NCBI RefSeq assembly: GCF_036023875.1
Contig: NZ_CP107931.1
Coordinates: 4,650,001-4,714,000, forward strand
Length of the DNA: 64,000 bases
Direction of reading: 5' to 3'
Source: Mycobacterium sp. NBC_00419
GTDB lineage: Bacteria > Actinomycetota > Actinomycetes > Mycobacteriales > Mycobacteriaceae
In this document: positions 39,462 to 48,472 of the stretch, piece after piece
How the letters are laid out: each line of letters opens with the position of its first letter
Numbering within the stretch: position 1 is the stretch's first letter
Made by a program: the position numbers and the translations under genes
Notes under the pieces: generated by a model
What the model was told of the DNA's origin: nothing
The model's database searches: none
The model's input: the letters and a program-made list of their open reading frames with translations, nothing else

Positions 39462-40441
39462 TGGCTGCGCTGAGCCGAATCTGGTTCGCGTTCGTCACCG
39501 TGCTGGTTGCCGCGACGATCAACTTCTTCCTGTTCCGGGTGATGCCGGGCAACGCGGTGTCGGCGCTGCGCTGCCGTGGCTGCACCCCGCAGCTGCGCCA
39601 GGCGCTGCTGGAACGCTACGGCCTTGACGACCCGCTGCCGGTTCAGTTCCTCCGGTACCTCGGGCAGTTGCTGCGGGGTGACCTCGGCATCAGCGTGGCG
39701 ACCGGAAAGCCGGTGTGGCAGGCCATTATCGGTCCGCTGACCAACACCTTGCCCATGTTGGTCGCGGGAACCCTCATCGCGCTCGTGCTGGGAGTCGCCA
39801 GCGGCGTGGTGTCGGCGTGGCGGCGTGGCACCGTGGTGGACGCCGCATCGCAGTGGACCGGACTGGCGTGCTACGCCATGCCCACCCAATGGATCGGCCT
39901 GCTGGTGGTGTTCTACGTCGCGGCCGCGGTGGGTCTGCCTGCGGTGGGTATCCAGAGCGCAACCCTCGATGTTCTGGGTTCGCCCTCCACCTGGGATCTC
40001 CTGGTCGATCGCACGCGGCATCTGGTATTGCCGGCGTTGACTCTAGGCATCGGCTGTTACGGCCAGTACGCGATCGTCGTGCGCTCGGCGATGCTCGAAA
40101 CTCTCGGCGAGGATTACATCTTGACTGCGCGAGCAAAGGGACTGCGAGACTGGACGATCGTGCGTCGTCATGCGTTCGGCAACGCGCTGCTGCCACTGGT
40201 GACCATCGTGGCGTTGTCGGCCGGTTCCGTCGTGGCCGGAGCGATCGTCGTCGAGGACGTGTTCAGTTACCCCGGAATCGGTTTCGCTGCCGTCGACGCG
40301 ATCAACAAGCGGGATTACCCGGTGCTGCAAGGCATATTTCTACTGCTGACATTGGCCGTGGTGGTGGCCAATCTCGTCGCCGATCTGATCTACGTTCGTC
40401 TCGACCCGAGGATCTCCCATGGTCGCGTCGCCGCCGGCTGA
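39461..40441 (+). CDS. ABC importer permease (DppB/OppB type)
   Basis: 326-residue inner-membrane permease with six predicted helices. The conserved N-terminal NFFLFRVMPGNA, the long extracytoplasmic loop typical of DppB, and the EAA loop YILTARAKGLRDWTIVRRHAFGNALLPL that docks the ATPases are all present. It begins one base before the end of the binding-protein gene. Its 3' end overlaps the second permease by 23 bases. Confidence 0.9.
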   Translation: MAALSRIWFAFVTVLVAATINFFLFRVMPGNAVSALRCRGCTPQLRQALLERYGLDDPLPVQFLRYLGQLLRGDLGISVATGKPVWQAIIGPLTNTLPMLVAGTLIALVLGVASGVVSAWRRGTVVDAASQWTGLACYAMPTQWIGLLVVFYVAAAVGLPAVGIQSATLDVLGSPSTWDLLVDRTRHLVLPALTLGIGCYGQYAIVVRSAMLETLGEDYILTARAKGLRDWTIVRRHAFGNALLPLVTIVALSAGSVVAGAIVVEDVFSYPGIGFAAVDAINKRDYPVLQGIFLLLTLAVVVANLVADLIYVRLDPRISHGRVAAG

Positions 40442-41360
40442 GCGCTCCGGTGACACTCCGAAGCGAGCCGGGACCCTGCGCCGTCTGGTTACCGGGAACC
40501 GGCAAACCCTCGTCGGGCTGTGTGCCCTGGGCGCGTTCGCGGTAGTCGCCCTGGCCGCGTCGCTGATCTCGCCGACCGGCGTGGACACCCAGTTCAGCAA
40601 TGGTTTCGCGGCGCCCAGTGGCGCCCATCCGCTCGGGCTGGACGGTGGCGGCTTCGATGTGCTGACTCGACTGGTCCACGGTGCGCGGACCTCGTTGCTG
40701 GTCGGCTCGATCGCGGCGCTGGTCGGCATGCTCATCGGTGGGGTCATCGGCGTGAGCGCGGGCTACTTCGGTGGGCGCACGGATGGGGTGCTGATGCGCA
40801 TCACCGACTATTTCCTGGTCATCCCCGACATCCCGCTGATGATCGTCGCGGCGGCCGTCTTCGGCCAGAACCTGGGCAACATCGTCATCGTGATCGGACT
40901 GGTGTACTGGGCCTCGACGGCCCGGCTGATCCGAGCCCAGGTGCTGTCGGTGCGCGAGCGCACCTTCGTACGCCGGGTGGAGGCTATGGGGGCCTCGCCG
41001 CTGTCGGTGCTGTCCCGCCATGTGGTGCCGCATGTGATGCCGCTGCTGGTGGCCAACACCGTGTTGATGGTGGCCAATGCGATTTTCGCCGAAACTTACA
41101 TCAGCTTCCTGGGTTTGGGCGACCCGTCGGTGGTGTCGTGGGGACGGATGATCCAGGACGCGCTCGACCAGGGAGCGGTGCTCGCCGGCGCCTGGTGGGT
41201 CGTGCTGCCGCCCGGCTTGGCAGTGACTGCGGTCGTGCTGGCAGCCACTGTCGCAGGGCAGGGCATGGAGGACACGCTCAACCCGCGGCTGCGGGTCGGG
41301 CACCTGGCGGTGCGCAGGTTTCGGGTGCGCCCCCATTACGGCCGGCTGGAGTCCGCATGA
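40419..41360 (+). CDS. ABC importer permease (DppC/OppC type)
   Basis: 313 residues with an N-terminal OppC-like segment, a DVLTRLVHGARTSL motif and the EAA loop RTFVRRVEAMGASPLSVLSRHVVPHV, followed by GLGDPSVVSWGRMI near the C-terminus. Partner of the upstream permease. ATG 40419 lies inside the 3' end of that gene. The downstream ATPase starts in an ATGA overlap. Confidence 0.9.
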   Translation: MVASPPAERSGDTPKRAGTLRRLVTGNRQTLVGLCALGAFAVVALAASLISPTGVDTQFSNGFAAPSGAHPLGLDGGGFDVLTRLVHGARTSLLVGSIAALVGMLIGGVIGVSAGYFGGRTDGVLMRITDYFLVIPDIPLMIVAAAVFGQNLGNIVIVIGLVYWASTARLIRAQVLSVRERTFVRRVEAMGASPLSVLSRHVVPHVMPLLVANTVLMVANAIFAETYISFLGLGDPSVVSWGRMIQDALDQGAVLAGAWWVVLPPGLAVTAVVLAATVAGQGMEDTLNPRLRVGHLAVRRFRVRPHYGRLESA

Positions 41361-42325
41361 CGCAACCGCTGTTAGAGGTGCGTGACCTACACGTGGACTT
41401 CGACTCCGGTGGAAAGCGAGTCACTGCGGTTCGCGGTGTCACCTTCGGCCTCGAGCCACGCAGTCGGCTGGGGATCGTGGGGGAGTCGGGGTGCGGCAAG
41501 TCCACGGCGGTGCTCGCGGTGATGGGACTGGTGCCGCCCAACGCCGAAGTGTCCGGACAGGTCCTGCTCGACGGCGTCGACATTCTGGCCGGTGGCGATG
41601 CCGGTATGCGCAGGCACCGCTGGCGCGACATCGCGATGGTGTTCCAGGGCGCGATGAACGCCTTCAATCCGGTACGCACTATCGGTGAGCAGATCGCCGA
41701 GCCGATCCGGTTGCACCAGAAGGCAACCCGGCGCCAAGCCGGCGACCGTGTCGGGTCACTGCTCGAACTGGTGGGCATCGACTCCCGGCGGGCATCCCAC
41801 TATCCGCACGAGTTCTCCGGGGGCATGAGGCAACGGGCCGCGCTGGCCATGGCGCTGGCGTGCGGACCGAAAGTGCTTCTGGCCGACGAGCCGACCACCG
41901 CGCTGGATGTGATCGTCCAAGCCGAGATCCTCGATCTGCTGCGCAACGTGACCGACGAGCTCGGTATCGCCCTGGTGTTCATCAGCCACGACCTGCCGGC
42001 TGTTGCGCAGGTCGCCGAACGGGTGGCGGTGATGTACGCCGGTCGCATCGTCGAGGAGGGCCCGGTGGACATGCTGCTCGCCGCCGCACGTCATCCCTAC
42101 ACAGCCGCACTGGTGTCGGCGATCCCGAACCCGCTGTCCGACAAGGGGATGCGCTCCATCGCTGGTGACCCGCCCCGGCTCGACGCGCCGGTATCGGGAT
42201 GTTCCTTTGCGCCGCGCTGCCCGTCGGTGCTCGATATCTGCCGAGACGTCGAACCCGCCAACGTCGACGATGGCATCGGTTCGGTCGCCTGCCACCTCGC
42301 TTCGCCCACGCTGGCGTCGCGATGA
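41357..42325 (+). CDS. ABC importer ATPase (DppD/OppD type)
   Basis: 322-residue ATP-binding subunit: Walker A GESGCGKST near residue 43, signature FSGGMRQRAALAMA, Walker B VLLADEPTTALD, and the H-loop FISHDL. The C-terminal oligopeptide-transporter extension contains CSFAPRCPSVLDIC ... ACH, a cysteine motif that binds a [4Fe-4S] cluster in some family members. It overlaps both neighbours by four bases. Confidence 0.92.
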   Translation: MTQPLLEVRDLHVDFDSGGKRVTAVRGVTFGLEPRSRLGIVGESGCGKSTAVLAVMGLVPPNAEVSGQVLLDGVDILAGGDAGMRRHRWRDIAMVFQGAMNAFNPVRTIGEQIAEPIRLHQKATRRQAGDRVGSLLELVGIDSRRASHYPHEFSGGMRQRAALAMALACGPKVLLADEPTTALDVIVQAEILDLLRNVTDELGIALVFISHDLPAVAQVAERVAVMYAGRIVEEGPVDMLLAAARHPYTAALVSAIPNPLSDKGMRSIAGDPPRLDAPVSGCSFAPRCPSVLDICRDVEPANVDDGIGSVACHLASPTLASR

Positions 42326-43353
42326 CTGCGCCGCTGCTGGAGGTGTCCGACCTGACCGTGCGTTACCCCGTCGGGCCGGCCGGCATTCTGCGCCGTCGGC
42401 GGTCGGTGGTGCACGCTGTCGAACAGGTATCGCTGACCGTGAATGCCGGTGAGGTTGTGGCCCTGGTTGGCGAATCAGCTTGCGGTAAAAGCACTGTCGC
42501 ACGGACGATCGCGGGGGTTCAGCGGCCCAGCGGGGGCCGGGTCGTGTTCGAGGGCGCCGATCTGACCCGGCTTCGCGGTTCTGCGCTGCAGCCCTATCGC
42601 CGGGCGATTCAACTGGTCCATCAGGACCCGTACGACTCGCTCGATCCGCGGATGACGGTGCGCTCGATCGTCGACGAAGGCCTGCGAATCCACCACATCC
42701 CCCGGCGTGAGCGGGACGCGGCGGTCTACGCCGCGCTGGAGCGGGTCGGGCTGGGGCCGGCGGCGTGGGTCCTTGACCGGTTTCCCCACGAGTTGTCCGG
42801 CGGGCAGCGTCAACGAGTGGCCATCGCGGCAGCGGTTGCGCTGAAGCCGCGGCTGTTGTTGGCCGACGAACCGGTGTCCATGCTCGACGTCTCGGTCCGG
42901 GCCAGCGTGCTCAACCTGATCGGGGGTCTGCGCGACGACGGGTTGGGAGTGCTGTTCATCACCCACGATCTCGCCAGCGCCGTCTTGCTGGCCGACCGCG
43001 TCGCGGTGATGTATTTCGGGCGGATCGTGGAGGTGGGTTCCGCCGACGAGGTACTGCGTCGGCCGGCCCACCCCTACACCAGGGCGCTGCTGTCGGCGAT
43101 GCCCTCGCCCGACCCGGCGGTACGGACCCGGCCGGAGGTCGTACGTGGTGAGCTGCCCGATGCCCAGCGGCCACCGGCCGGATGCGCGTTCGCCTCGCGA
43201 TGCCCACTGGTGCGGACCGGGTGCGAGCAGACTGTCCCGTCCCTGTCGGCGGTGGGAGTCGGTCACCGTGCGGCCTGTTTCGTGACGGCCCGCTCAGCCG
43301 ACGAGGCTCGCGACGGTGCGCGCCCAGCCGTGCAGCCGCGGATCACGCAGTGA
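42322..43353 (+). CDS. ABC importer ATPase (DppF/OppF type)
   Basis: 343-residue second ATPase. Walker A reads GESACGKST near residue 53 (Ala in place of the usual third Gly, but still GxxxxGKS), signature LSGGQRQRVAIAAA, Walker B LLLADEPVSMLD, and a C-terminal CAFASRCPLVRTGC ... AC motif. Last gene of the operon. Its final 60 bases overlap the 3' end of the convergent phosphatase gene. Confidence 0.91.
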   Translation: MTAPLLEVSDLTVRYPVGPAGILRRRRSVVHAVEQVSLTVNAGEVVALVGESACGKSTVARTIAGVQRPSGGRVVFEGADLTRLRGSALQPYRRAIQLVHQDPYDSLDPRMTVRSIVDEGLRIHHIPRRERDAAVYAALERVGLGPAAWVLDRFPHELSGGQRQRVAIAAAVALKPRLLLADEPVSMLDVSVRASVLNLIGGLRDDGLGVLFITHDLASAVLLADRVAVMYFGRIVEVGSADEVLRRPAHPYTRALLSAMPSPDPAVRTRPEVVRGELPDAQRPPAGCAFASRCPLVRTGCEQTVPSLSAVGVGHRAACFVTARSADEARDGARPAVQPRITQ

Positions 43354-43965
43354 GTCGGTGATGAAATCCCCGTCGAGGTCGGCCGCGCTGTCCGACGGCA
43401 CGGCTACCACGTAGGCACCCGCGGCACGGGCCGCCGCAACGCCGGTGGCCGAGTCCTCGAATGCGACGCCTTCGGCGGCCGCCGCACCGAGCCGGGCGAA
43501 GGCGGTCAGATACAGCTCAGGGTGCGGCTTGGGGTCGGCCACCTCGTCGGCCGCGACGGTCACCGCGAAATGGCCGGCGATTCCGCCTGAGTCGAGAATC
43601 ATGTCGAGGATCGCGCGATTGCTGTTGGAGGCGATGGCGAGAGGAAACCGCTGCGAAAGGGCACCCAGAAGTTCACCCGCCCCCGCCATCTGTGCCACAC
43701 GGTCGCCGAGCTCGGCTTCGACGAGCTCGATCAACGGGTCACGCAACCGGGTACCGTGGGCCGGCTGACCGATCAGCGCGGCGATGGCGTCACAGATGTC
43801 CTCGACGGTGCGGCCCAGCAGCAGGGTGCGCTCACGCTCACCGAAAGGCCGGCCGTAGCGGGCCAGCAGTGCCGCCTCGGCACGCGCCCAGCAGCTCTCG
43901 GTATCCAGCAGCAGGCCGTCGCAGTCGAACACGATTCCACTCACCGCTGACGGCAGCTCGCTCAC
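43294..43965 (-). CDS. HAD-superfamily phosphatase, beta-phosphoglucomutase-like
   Basis: 223-residue HAD hydrolase. Motif I VFDCDGLLLDTE (nucleophile and general acid Asp near residues 14 and 16), motif II ASNSNR, motif III Lys in DPKPHPELY, and motif IV FEDSATG are all intact, with an alpha-helical cap after motif I. GTG start at 43965; TACCCT eight bases upstream could be its -10. It converges with and overlaps the importer's last gene by 60 bases, leaving no room for a terminator. Confidence 0.85.
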   Translation of the reverse strand: MSELPSAVSGIVFDCDGLLLDTESCWARAEAALLARYGRPFGERERTLLLGRTVEDICDAIAALIGQPAHGTRLRDPLIELVEAELGDRVAQMAGAGELLGALSQRFPLAIASNSNRAILDMILDSGGIAGHFAVTVAADEVADPKPHPELYLTAFARLGAAAAEGVAFEDSATGVAAARAAGAYVVAVPSDSAADLDGDFITDSLRDPRLHGWARTVASLVG

Positions 43966-44003
43966 AGGGTGTAAGGGTATTCACCGCCCGCGTGAGCGGC
44001 CAC

Positions 44004-44030
44004 TTGCGTCCTCGTCGCACCGGTTAGGCT
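44004..44030 (+). promoter_or_regulatory. Candidate leaderless promoter of ffh
   Basis: TAGGCT (44025-44030) ends 7 bases before the GTG of ffh. TTGCGT (44004-44009) is a possible -35 at a short 15-base spacing. No Shine-Dalgarno is present. Confidence 0.5.
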
Positions 44031-44037
44031 CTATCTC

Positions 44038-45588
44038 GTGTTTGAATCCCTGTCCGACCGGTTGACCGGTGCGCTCTCAGGCCTGCGCGGCAAAGGCCGG
44101 CTGACCGACGCCGACATCGACGCCACCACCCGCGAGATCCGCCTGGCCCTGCTCGAGGCGGACGTCTCGCTGCCGGTGGTCCGCGAGTTCGTCAACCGCA
44201 TCAAGGAGCGGGCCAAGGGCGCGGAGGTCTCCGCCGCGCTCAACCCGGCCCAGCAGGTCGTCAAGATCGTCAACGACGAGCTCATCGGCATCCTCGGCGG
44301 TGAGAGCCGTCAGCTGGCGTTCGCCAAGAACCCGCCGACGGTCATCATGCTGGCCGGCCTGCAGGGCGCCGGTAAGACCACACTGGCCGGCAAGCTGGCC
44401 AAGTGGCTCAAGGGCCAGGGTCACACCCCGCTGCTGGTGGCGTGTGACCTGCAACGTCCCGGCGCGGTCAGTCAGCTCAAGATCGTCGGCGAGCGGGCCG
44501 GGGTCAGCGTGTTCGCCCCGCACCCGGGCACCGCAGAGGGGTCCCATGACGCCCCGCCGGGAGACCCGGTCGCCGTGGCGGCCGCCGGCCTCGCCGAGGC
44601 GAAAGCCAAGCACTTCGACGTCGTCGTCGTCGACACCGCAGGCCGGCTGGGTATCGACGAAGAGCTGATGGCCCAGGCCGCCGCGATCCGCGACGCGACC
44701 AACCCCGACGAGACGCTGTTCGTCCTCGACGCGATGATCGGCCAGGACGCGGTGGCCACCGCCGAGGCCTTCGGCGCCGGGGTCGGGTTCACCGGCGTGG
44801 TGCTGACCAAGCTCGACGGCGACGCCCGCGGTGGTGCGGCGCTGTCGGTCCGCGAGGTCACCGGCGTGCCGATCCTGTTCGCGTCCACCGGCGAGAAGCT
44901 CGACGACTTCGAGGTCTTCCACCCCGACCGGATGGCCGGGCGCATCCTGGGCATGGGCGATGTGCTGAGCCTCATCGAGCAGGCCGAGCAGGTTTTCGAC
45001 CAGCAGAAGGCCGAGGAGGCCGCCGCCAAGATCGGCTCCGGCGAGCTGACGCTGGAGGACTTCCTCGAGCAGATGCTGGCCATCCGGAAGATGGGTCCGA
45101 TCGGCAACCTGCTGGGCATGCTGCCCGGAGCGGGCCAGATGAAGGACGCCCTGGCCGCGGTGGACGACAGGCAGCTCGACCGGCTGCAGGCGATCATCCG
45201 CGGCATGACTCCGCAGGAGCGGGCCGACCCGAAGATCATCAACGCCTCGCGGCGGCTGCGCATCGCCAACGGCTCGGGGGTGACCGTCTCTGAGGTCAAC
45301 CAGCTCGTTGACCGGTTCTTCGAAGCCCGAAAGATGATGTCGCAGATGGCCGGCGCGATGGGCATGCCCTTCGGTCGCCGTTCGTCGAAGAAGAACGCCA
45401 AGAACAACAAGAAGGGCAAGAAGGGCGGGCGTGGCCCGACGCCGCCGAAGGCCCGTAACCCGTTGCTTGCCGGTGGACTGCCGGGCGGGTTCCCGGACCT
45501 TTCCGGCATGCCCGAGGGGCTCAACGAGTTGCCGCACGGTCTGGCCGATTTCGACCTGTCCAAGCTGAAGTTCCCCGGTAAGCCGTAA
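44038..45588 (+). CDS. ffh: Signal recognition particle protein Ffh
   Basis: 516-residue SRP GTPase that binds signal sequences and 4.5S RNA and pairs with FtsY. N domain, G domain (LAGLQGAGKTTLAGK near residue 105, DTAGRLGIDEEL, TKLDGDARGG) and a methionine-rich M domain (FLEQMLAIRKMGPIGNLLGMLPG ... RKMMSQMAGAMGMPFG). An unusually long Lys/Gly tail (SSKKNAKNNKKGKKGGRG) and a Pro/Leu end follow. GTG 44038 agrees with the family start. The amidohydrolase starts four bases after the stop. Confidence 0.97.
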   Translation: MFESLSDRLTGALSGLRGKGRLTDADIDATTREIRLALLEADVSLPVVREFVNRIKERAKGAEVSAALNPAQQVVKIVNDELIGILGGESRQLAFAKNPPTVIMLAGLQGAGKTTLAGKLAKWLKGQGHTPLLVACDLQRPGAVSQLKIVGERAGVSVFAPHPGTAEGSHDAPPGDPVAVAAAGLAEAKAKHFDVVVVDTAGRLGIDEELMAQAAAIRDATNPDETLFVLDAMIGQDAVATAEAFGAGVGFTGVVLTKLDGDARGGAALSVREVTGVPILFASTGEKLDDFEVFHPDRMAGRILGMGDVLSLIEQAEQVFDQQKAEEAAAKIGSGELTLEDFLEQMLAIRKMGPIGNLLGMLPGAGQMKDALAAVDDRQLDRLQAIIRGMTPQERADPKIINASRRLRIANGSGVTVSEVNQLVDRFFEARKMMSQMAGAMGMPFGRRSSKKNAKNNKKGKKGGRGPTPPKARNPLLAGGLPGGFPDLSGMPEGLNELPHGLADFDLSKLKFPGKP

Positions 45589-45592
45589 ACCG

Positions 45593-46663
45593 TTGGGGCC
45601 GTTACATATCCGGGGCCGTGGCCTGCCGGACGGCGAGCCCGTCGAATGGTGGATCGTCGACGGTGTCCTGCATTCGGACGCGGTTGCCGGTGCCGAGACG
45701 ATCTGGGACGGCGGCTGGATCATCCCCGGGCTGGTCGACGCGCACTGCCATGTCGGGCTGGGTCCGCATGGCGAGACGCCGTTGGACGAGGCCATCGCAC
45801 AGGCCGAGGCCGAACGGGCGGCCGGGGCTCTGCTGCTGCGGGATTGCGGATCGCCCACCGACACCCGCAGCCTCGACGACCATCACGACCTGCCGCGAAT
45901 CATCCGGGCAGGCAAGCATTTGGCCCGTCCGAAACGCTATGGGCGCGGCCATGCCGTCGAACTCGAGGACGAGTGGCAGCTACCCGAGGCGCTGGCGGAG
46001 CAGGCCCGCGCCGGCGACGGCTGGGTGAAACTCGTCGGAGACTGGATCGACCGGTCGGTGGGGGACCTGGCACCGCTGTGGTCCGACGACGTGCTGCGCG
46101 CCGCCATCTCCGCCGCCCACGACGCCGGCGCCCGGGTCACCGCGCACGTGTTCAGCGAGGATGCCCTGCCGGGCCTGATCGCCGCGGGCATCGACTGCAT
46201 CGAGCATGGCACCGGCCTCACCGACGATACGATCGCGATGATGGCCGACCATGGCACCGCGCTGGTGCCCACCCTGATCAATATCGACAATTTTCCGGAA
46301 TTCGCCGATGCCGCAAGCAAATTCCCGGTCTACGCCGCGCATATGCGCGACCTGCACGCCCACTGCCCGCAGCGGATCTCCGCCGCCCGCGACGCCGGCA
46401 TCCCCATCTATGCGGGCACGGACGCGGGCAGCAATGTCGAACACGGCCGAATCGCCGACGAGGTCGATGCGCTCAAGGGCATCGGGATGACCGCGACGGA
46501 CGCTCTCGGTGCGGCCTGCTGGGACGCCAGACGCTGGCTGGGCCGACCGGCTCTGGCCGACGGAGCCTCGGCGGATCTGCTCTGCTTCCAACAAGATCCG
46601 CGCGATGGCGCAGACGTCCTGTCCCGCCCCGACCGGGTGATCCTGCGCGGCCGCGTGTTCTAG
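45593..46663 (+). CDS. Metal-dependent amidohydrolase (Rv2915c homologue)
   Basis: 356 residues of the amidohydrolase superfamily (imidazolonepropionase/prolidase-like subgroup): VDAHCHVGLG (HxH), the Lys-bearing WVKLVGDWI, HVFSEDA, CIEHGTGL and the catalytic Asp in YAGTDAGSN. A small beta domain is built from both termini (WIVDGVLHSD; DLLCFQQDP). The TTG at 45593 is the only start that keeps the N-terminal strand; it lies 4 bases after ffh, so expression probably depends on ffh. The stop codon shares a CTAG with the converging small gene. Substrate unknown. Confidence 0.85.
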   Translation: MGPLHIRGRGLPDGEPVEWWIVDGVLHSDAVAGAETIWDGGWIIPGLVDAHCHVGLGPHGETPLDEAIAQAEAERAAGALLLRDCGSPTDTRSLDDHHDLPRIIRAGKHLARPKRYGRGHAVELEDEWQLPEALAEQARAGDGWVKLVGDWIDRSVGDLAPLWSDDVLRAAISAAHDAGARVTAHVFSEDALPGLIAAGIDCIEHGTGLTDDTIAMMADHGTALVPTLINIDNFPEFADAASKFPVYAAHMRDLHAHCPQRISAARDAGIPIYAGTDAGSNVEHGRIADEVDALKGIGMTATDALGAACWDARRWLGRPALADGASADLLCFQQDPRDGADVLSRPDRVILRGRVF

Positions 46664-46941
46664 CCAGCGTTGCCCAGCAGCTTCCAGTCAGGATCGTCTG
46701 GCTGTGCCGTTGTCGCGGCGTTGCCGGGTCCGGTCGCGCCGACCGGGGCGATGGGCAACTCCAAACCGATCGTGTGATCGGTCGCGTCGGCGGGTTGGGC
46801 GGCTTCGTTACTCCCTACGCTCGGCCGTGAGACTCCCGGGCCGGGATGACCTGCCGCGGCCGCCGGCCCGGCCAGAATCAGCGAGCATGCCGCCAATCCG
46901 CCGCCGATCACAGCCACCAGGGACGTCTTGGTGCGCTTCAT
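46660..46941 (-). CDS. Small exported protein of unknown function
   Basis: 93 residues. A basic start (MKRTKTS) and hydrophobic stretch (LVAVIGGGLAACSLILAG) ending in PAAAAGHPG form a signal peptide. The mature part is about 65 residues, Pro/Ala/Gly-rich with DHTIGLELPIAPVGATG. ATG 46941 follows GAGGGAGT. No family recognised. It lies downstream of the DUF222 gene on the same strand after 141 bases. Confidence 0.65.
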   Translation of the reverse strand: MKRTKTSLVAVIGGGLAACSLILAGPAAAAGHPGPGVSRPSVGSNEAAQPADATDHTIGLELPIAPVGATGPGNAATTAQPDDPDWKLLGNAG

Positions 46942-47082
46942 ATCGATACTCCCTCGACCTTGTGACGCCACCCTCGGCGGCGTTCTGTACTGGATACGAT
47001 CGGCCGTCGCGGGCACGACGTCTGTCCACCGTTCAGGCCCATCCGAGGAGGGTGTCGATATCCACCGATCGGGGGACGGGCG

Positions 47083-48429
47083 TCAGGCAGCGCCGTCGTC
47101 TTCGCGGTCTTTGAGCAGGCGTTCGGGGTGGTGGTAGGTGTTGATGCCGGCGCCGGGGAAGGGCAGTTGTGGTGGTGGGATCCATTCGGTGGTGCCGTCG
47201 GCGCGTTTTCGTACGCTCCAGCCTTCGTCGAGCAGTTTGTGGTCGGGTGGGCAGGCTTGGGTGAGTTTGTCGATGTTGGTCAGACCACCTTTGGCCCATT
47301 CGTCGATGTGGTGGACTTCTGTGCGGTAGCCGGGGGCGTCGCAGCCGGGCCGGGTACAGCCACGGTCCTTGTTGTGCAACATGATTCGTTGGTCGCCGGT
47401 GGCCAGACGCTTGGTGCGGCCCAACCAGAGGGCTTGGCCGGTGACCCCGTCGAACAGGGCGAGGTAGTGGTAGGCGTGGGTGGCCATGCGGATCACGTCG
47501 GACATTGGGATGAGGGTGCCGCCGGCGGTGACGGCTTGTCCGGTCTTGGCCTGAATGTCCTGCAGTGTGGTGGAGACGATGACGGTCACCGGTAGTCCGT
47601 TGTGTTGGCCGAGTTTCGGATCGCCGAGTTGTCCGCGCACCAGCGCGGTTAGCGCGTCGTGCCGGCGTTGGGGCACGCTGCGGGCATCCCGTTCGGCGAC
47701 CTCGGCGCTGGGTTCGGTGGTGACGGTGGGGGTTTGGTCGGCGGGGTTGCACATGCCGGGGCCGGCGAACTTGGCGAACCAGGCGTCGAGCATGGCGCGG
47801 AGTTCGGGGTTGGCGATGAGTTTGCCGACGCTCATGCCGTCGGGGCGTTGTCCGCCGCACCAGCTGAATCCGCGTTTGCGGGCGCGGTCGTCGTCGGAGA
47901 AGGTGCCGTCGGGGTTGAGGGTCATCGCGAGGCGGGCAGCGACTTTCTCGAGCTGGTCGGGGCGCAGGCTCGTGGCGTGTTCAGCCAACGAGGCTTCGGC
48001 TTTCTCGATTGCGGCGGGCCCGACGTGGTCGGGCAGCTCGCGGAAGAACTTCTGGATGACGCGGAGGTGTTCGGCGTCGAGCAGGCCGTCGTGCCAGACC
48101 GTCGAGGTCGTCGGGAGCAGTGGCGGCAGTGGCTCACCGGTCAGGGTGGTGCGTGCCGCGAGCTCCTCGGCGTCGCGTAGGCGGCGGCGGGCCTCGCTGC
48201 GGCTGATCCGCAGCATGTCGGCCAGGCTGATCGGTGGCGGTGGGCAGCCCGGGATGTGCTGCAGGCGGGCCAGGTGATCGTGGCTGATCGCGATCTGGCG
48301 GCGCCGGGCGGATTCGAGCCGGTCGAGCACGTGGTAACGCTGCAGGTCCTCGACCGCATCCAGATCGCCGGCGGCGAGTTCGGCGACCAGGGTGTCGAGG
48401 TCGTCGAGAACCGCCATGATCGAACGCAT
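47083..48429 (-). CDS. 13E12-family protein (DUF222 plus HNH endonuclease)
   Basis: 448 residues: an N-terminal DUF222 helical region to about residue 320, then an HNH domain, RDRGCTRPGCDAPGYRTEVHHIDEWAKGG, with the two CxxC-type cysteines and HH(x)N-like catalytic residues. This is the mycobacterial REP13E12 repeat-family architecture. The first ATG (48429) lies within a perfect SOS box, as in damage-inducible 13E12 genes of M. tuberculosis; MAVLDD from 48417 is an alternative. No inverted repeats or second copy mark it as mobile in this window. Confidence 0.88.
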   Translation of the reverse strand: MRSIMAVLDDLDTLVAELAAGDLDAVEDLQRYHVLDRLESARRRQIAISHDHLARLQHIPGCPPPPISLADMLRISRSEARRRLRDAEELAARTTLTGEPLPPLLPTTSTVWHDGLLDAEHLRVIQKFFRELPDHVGPAAIEKAEASLAEHATSLRPDQLEKVAARLAMTLNPDGTFSDDDRARKRGFSWCGGQRPDGMSVGKLIANPELRAMLDAWFAKFAGPGMCNPADQTPTVTTEPSAEVAERDARSVPQRRHDALTALVRGQLGDPKLGQHNGLPVTVIVSTTLQDIQAKTGQAVTAGGTLIPMSDVIRMATHAYHYLALFDGVTGQALWLGRTKRLATGDQRIMLHNKDRGCTRPGCDAPGYRTEVHHIDEWAKGGLTNIDKLTQACPPDHKLLDEGWSVRKRADGTTEWIPPPQLPFPGAGINTYHHPERLLKDREDDGAA

Positions 48430-48435
48430 GTTCGA
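48420..48435 (-). promoter_or_regulatory. LexA SOS box at the start of the DUF222/HNH gene
   Basis: TCGAAC-GCAT-GTTCGA is a perfect match to the mycobacterial LexA consensus TCGAAC-N4-GTTCGA. The start codon of the DUF222 gene is in the 4-base spacer, so bound LexA would block initiation of transcription and of the coding region. Confidence 0.9.
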
Positions 48436-48472
48436 AAGACTAGCGCCACGCACCGACAAAAAACGTGACCCG

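Noticed and set aside
42480..42500. Inactivated Walker A in the second importer ATPase (GESACGKST)
   Set aside because: The essential GxxxxGKS/T pattern and all other ABC motifs are intact, so the Gly-to-Ala change is probably tolerated.
47083..48459. Insertion sequence or REP13E12 mobile element
   Set aside because: Only one copy of the gene, no flanking inverted or direct repeats seen, and normal neighbours on both sides.
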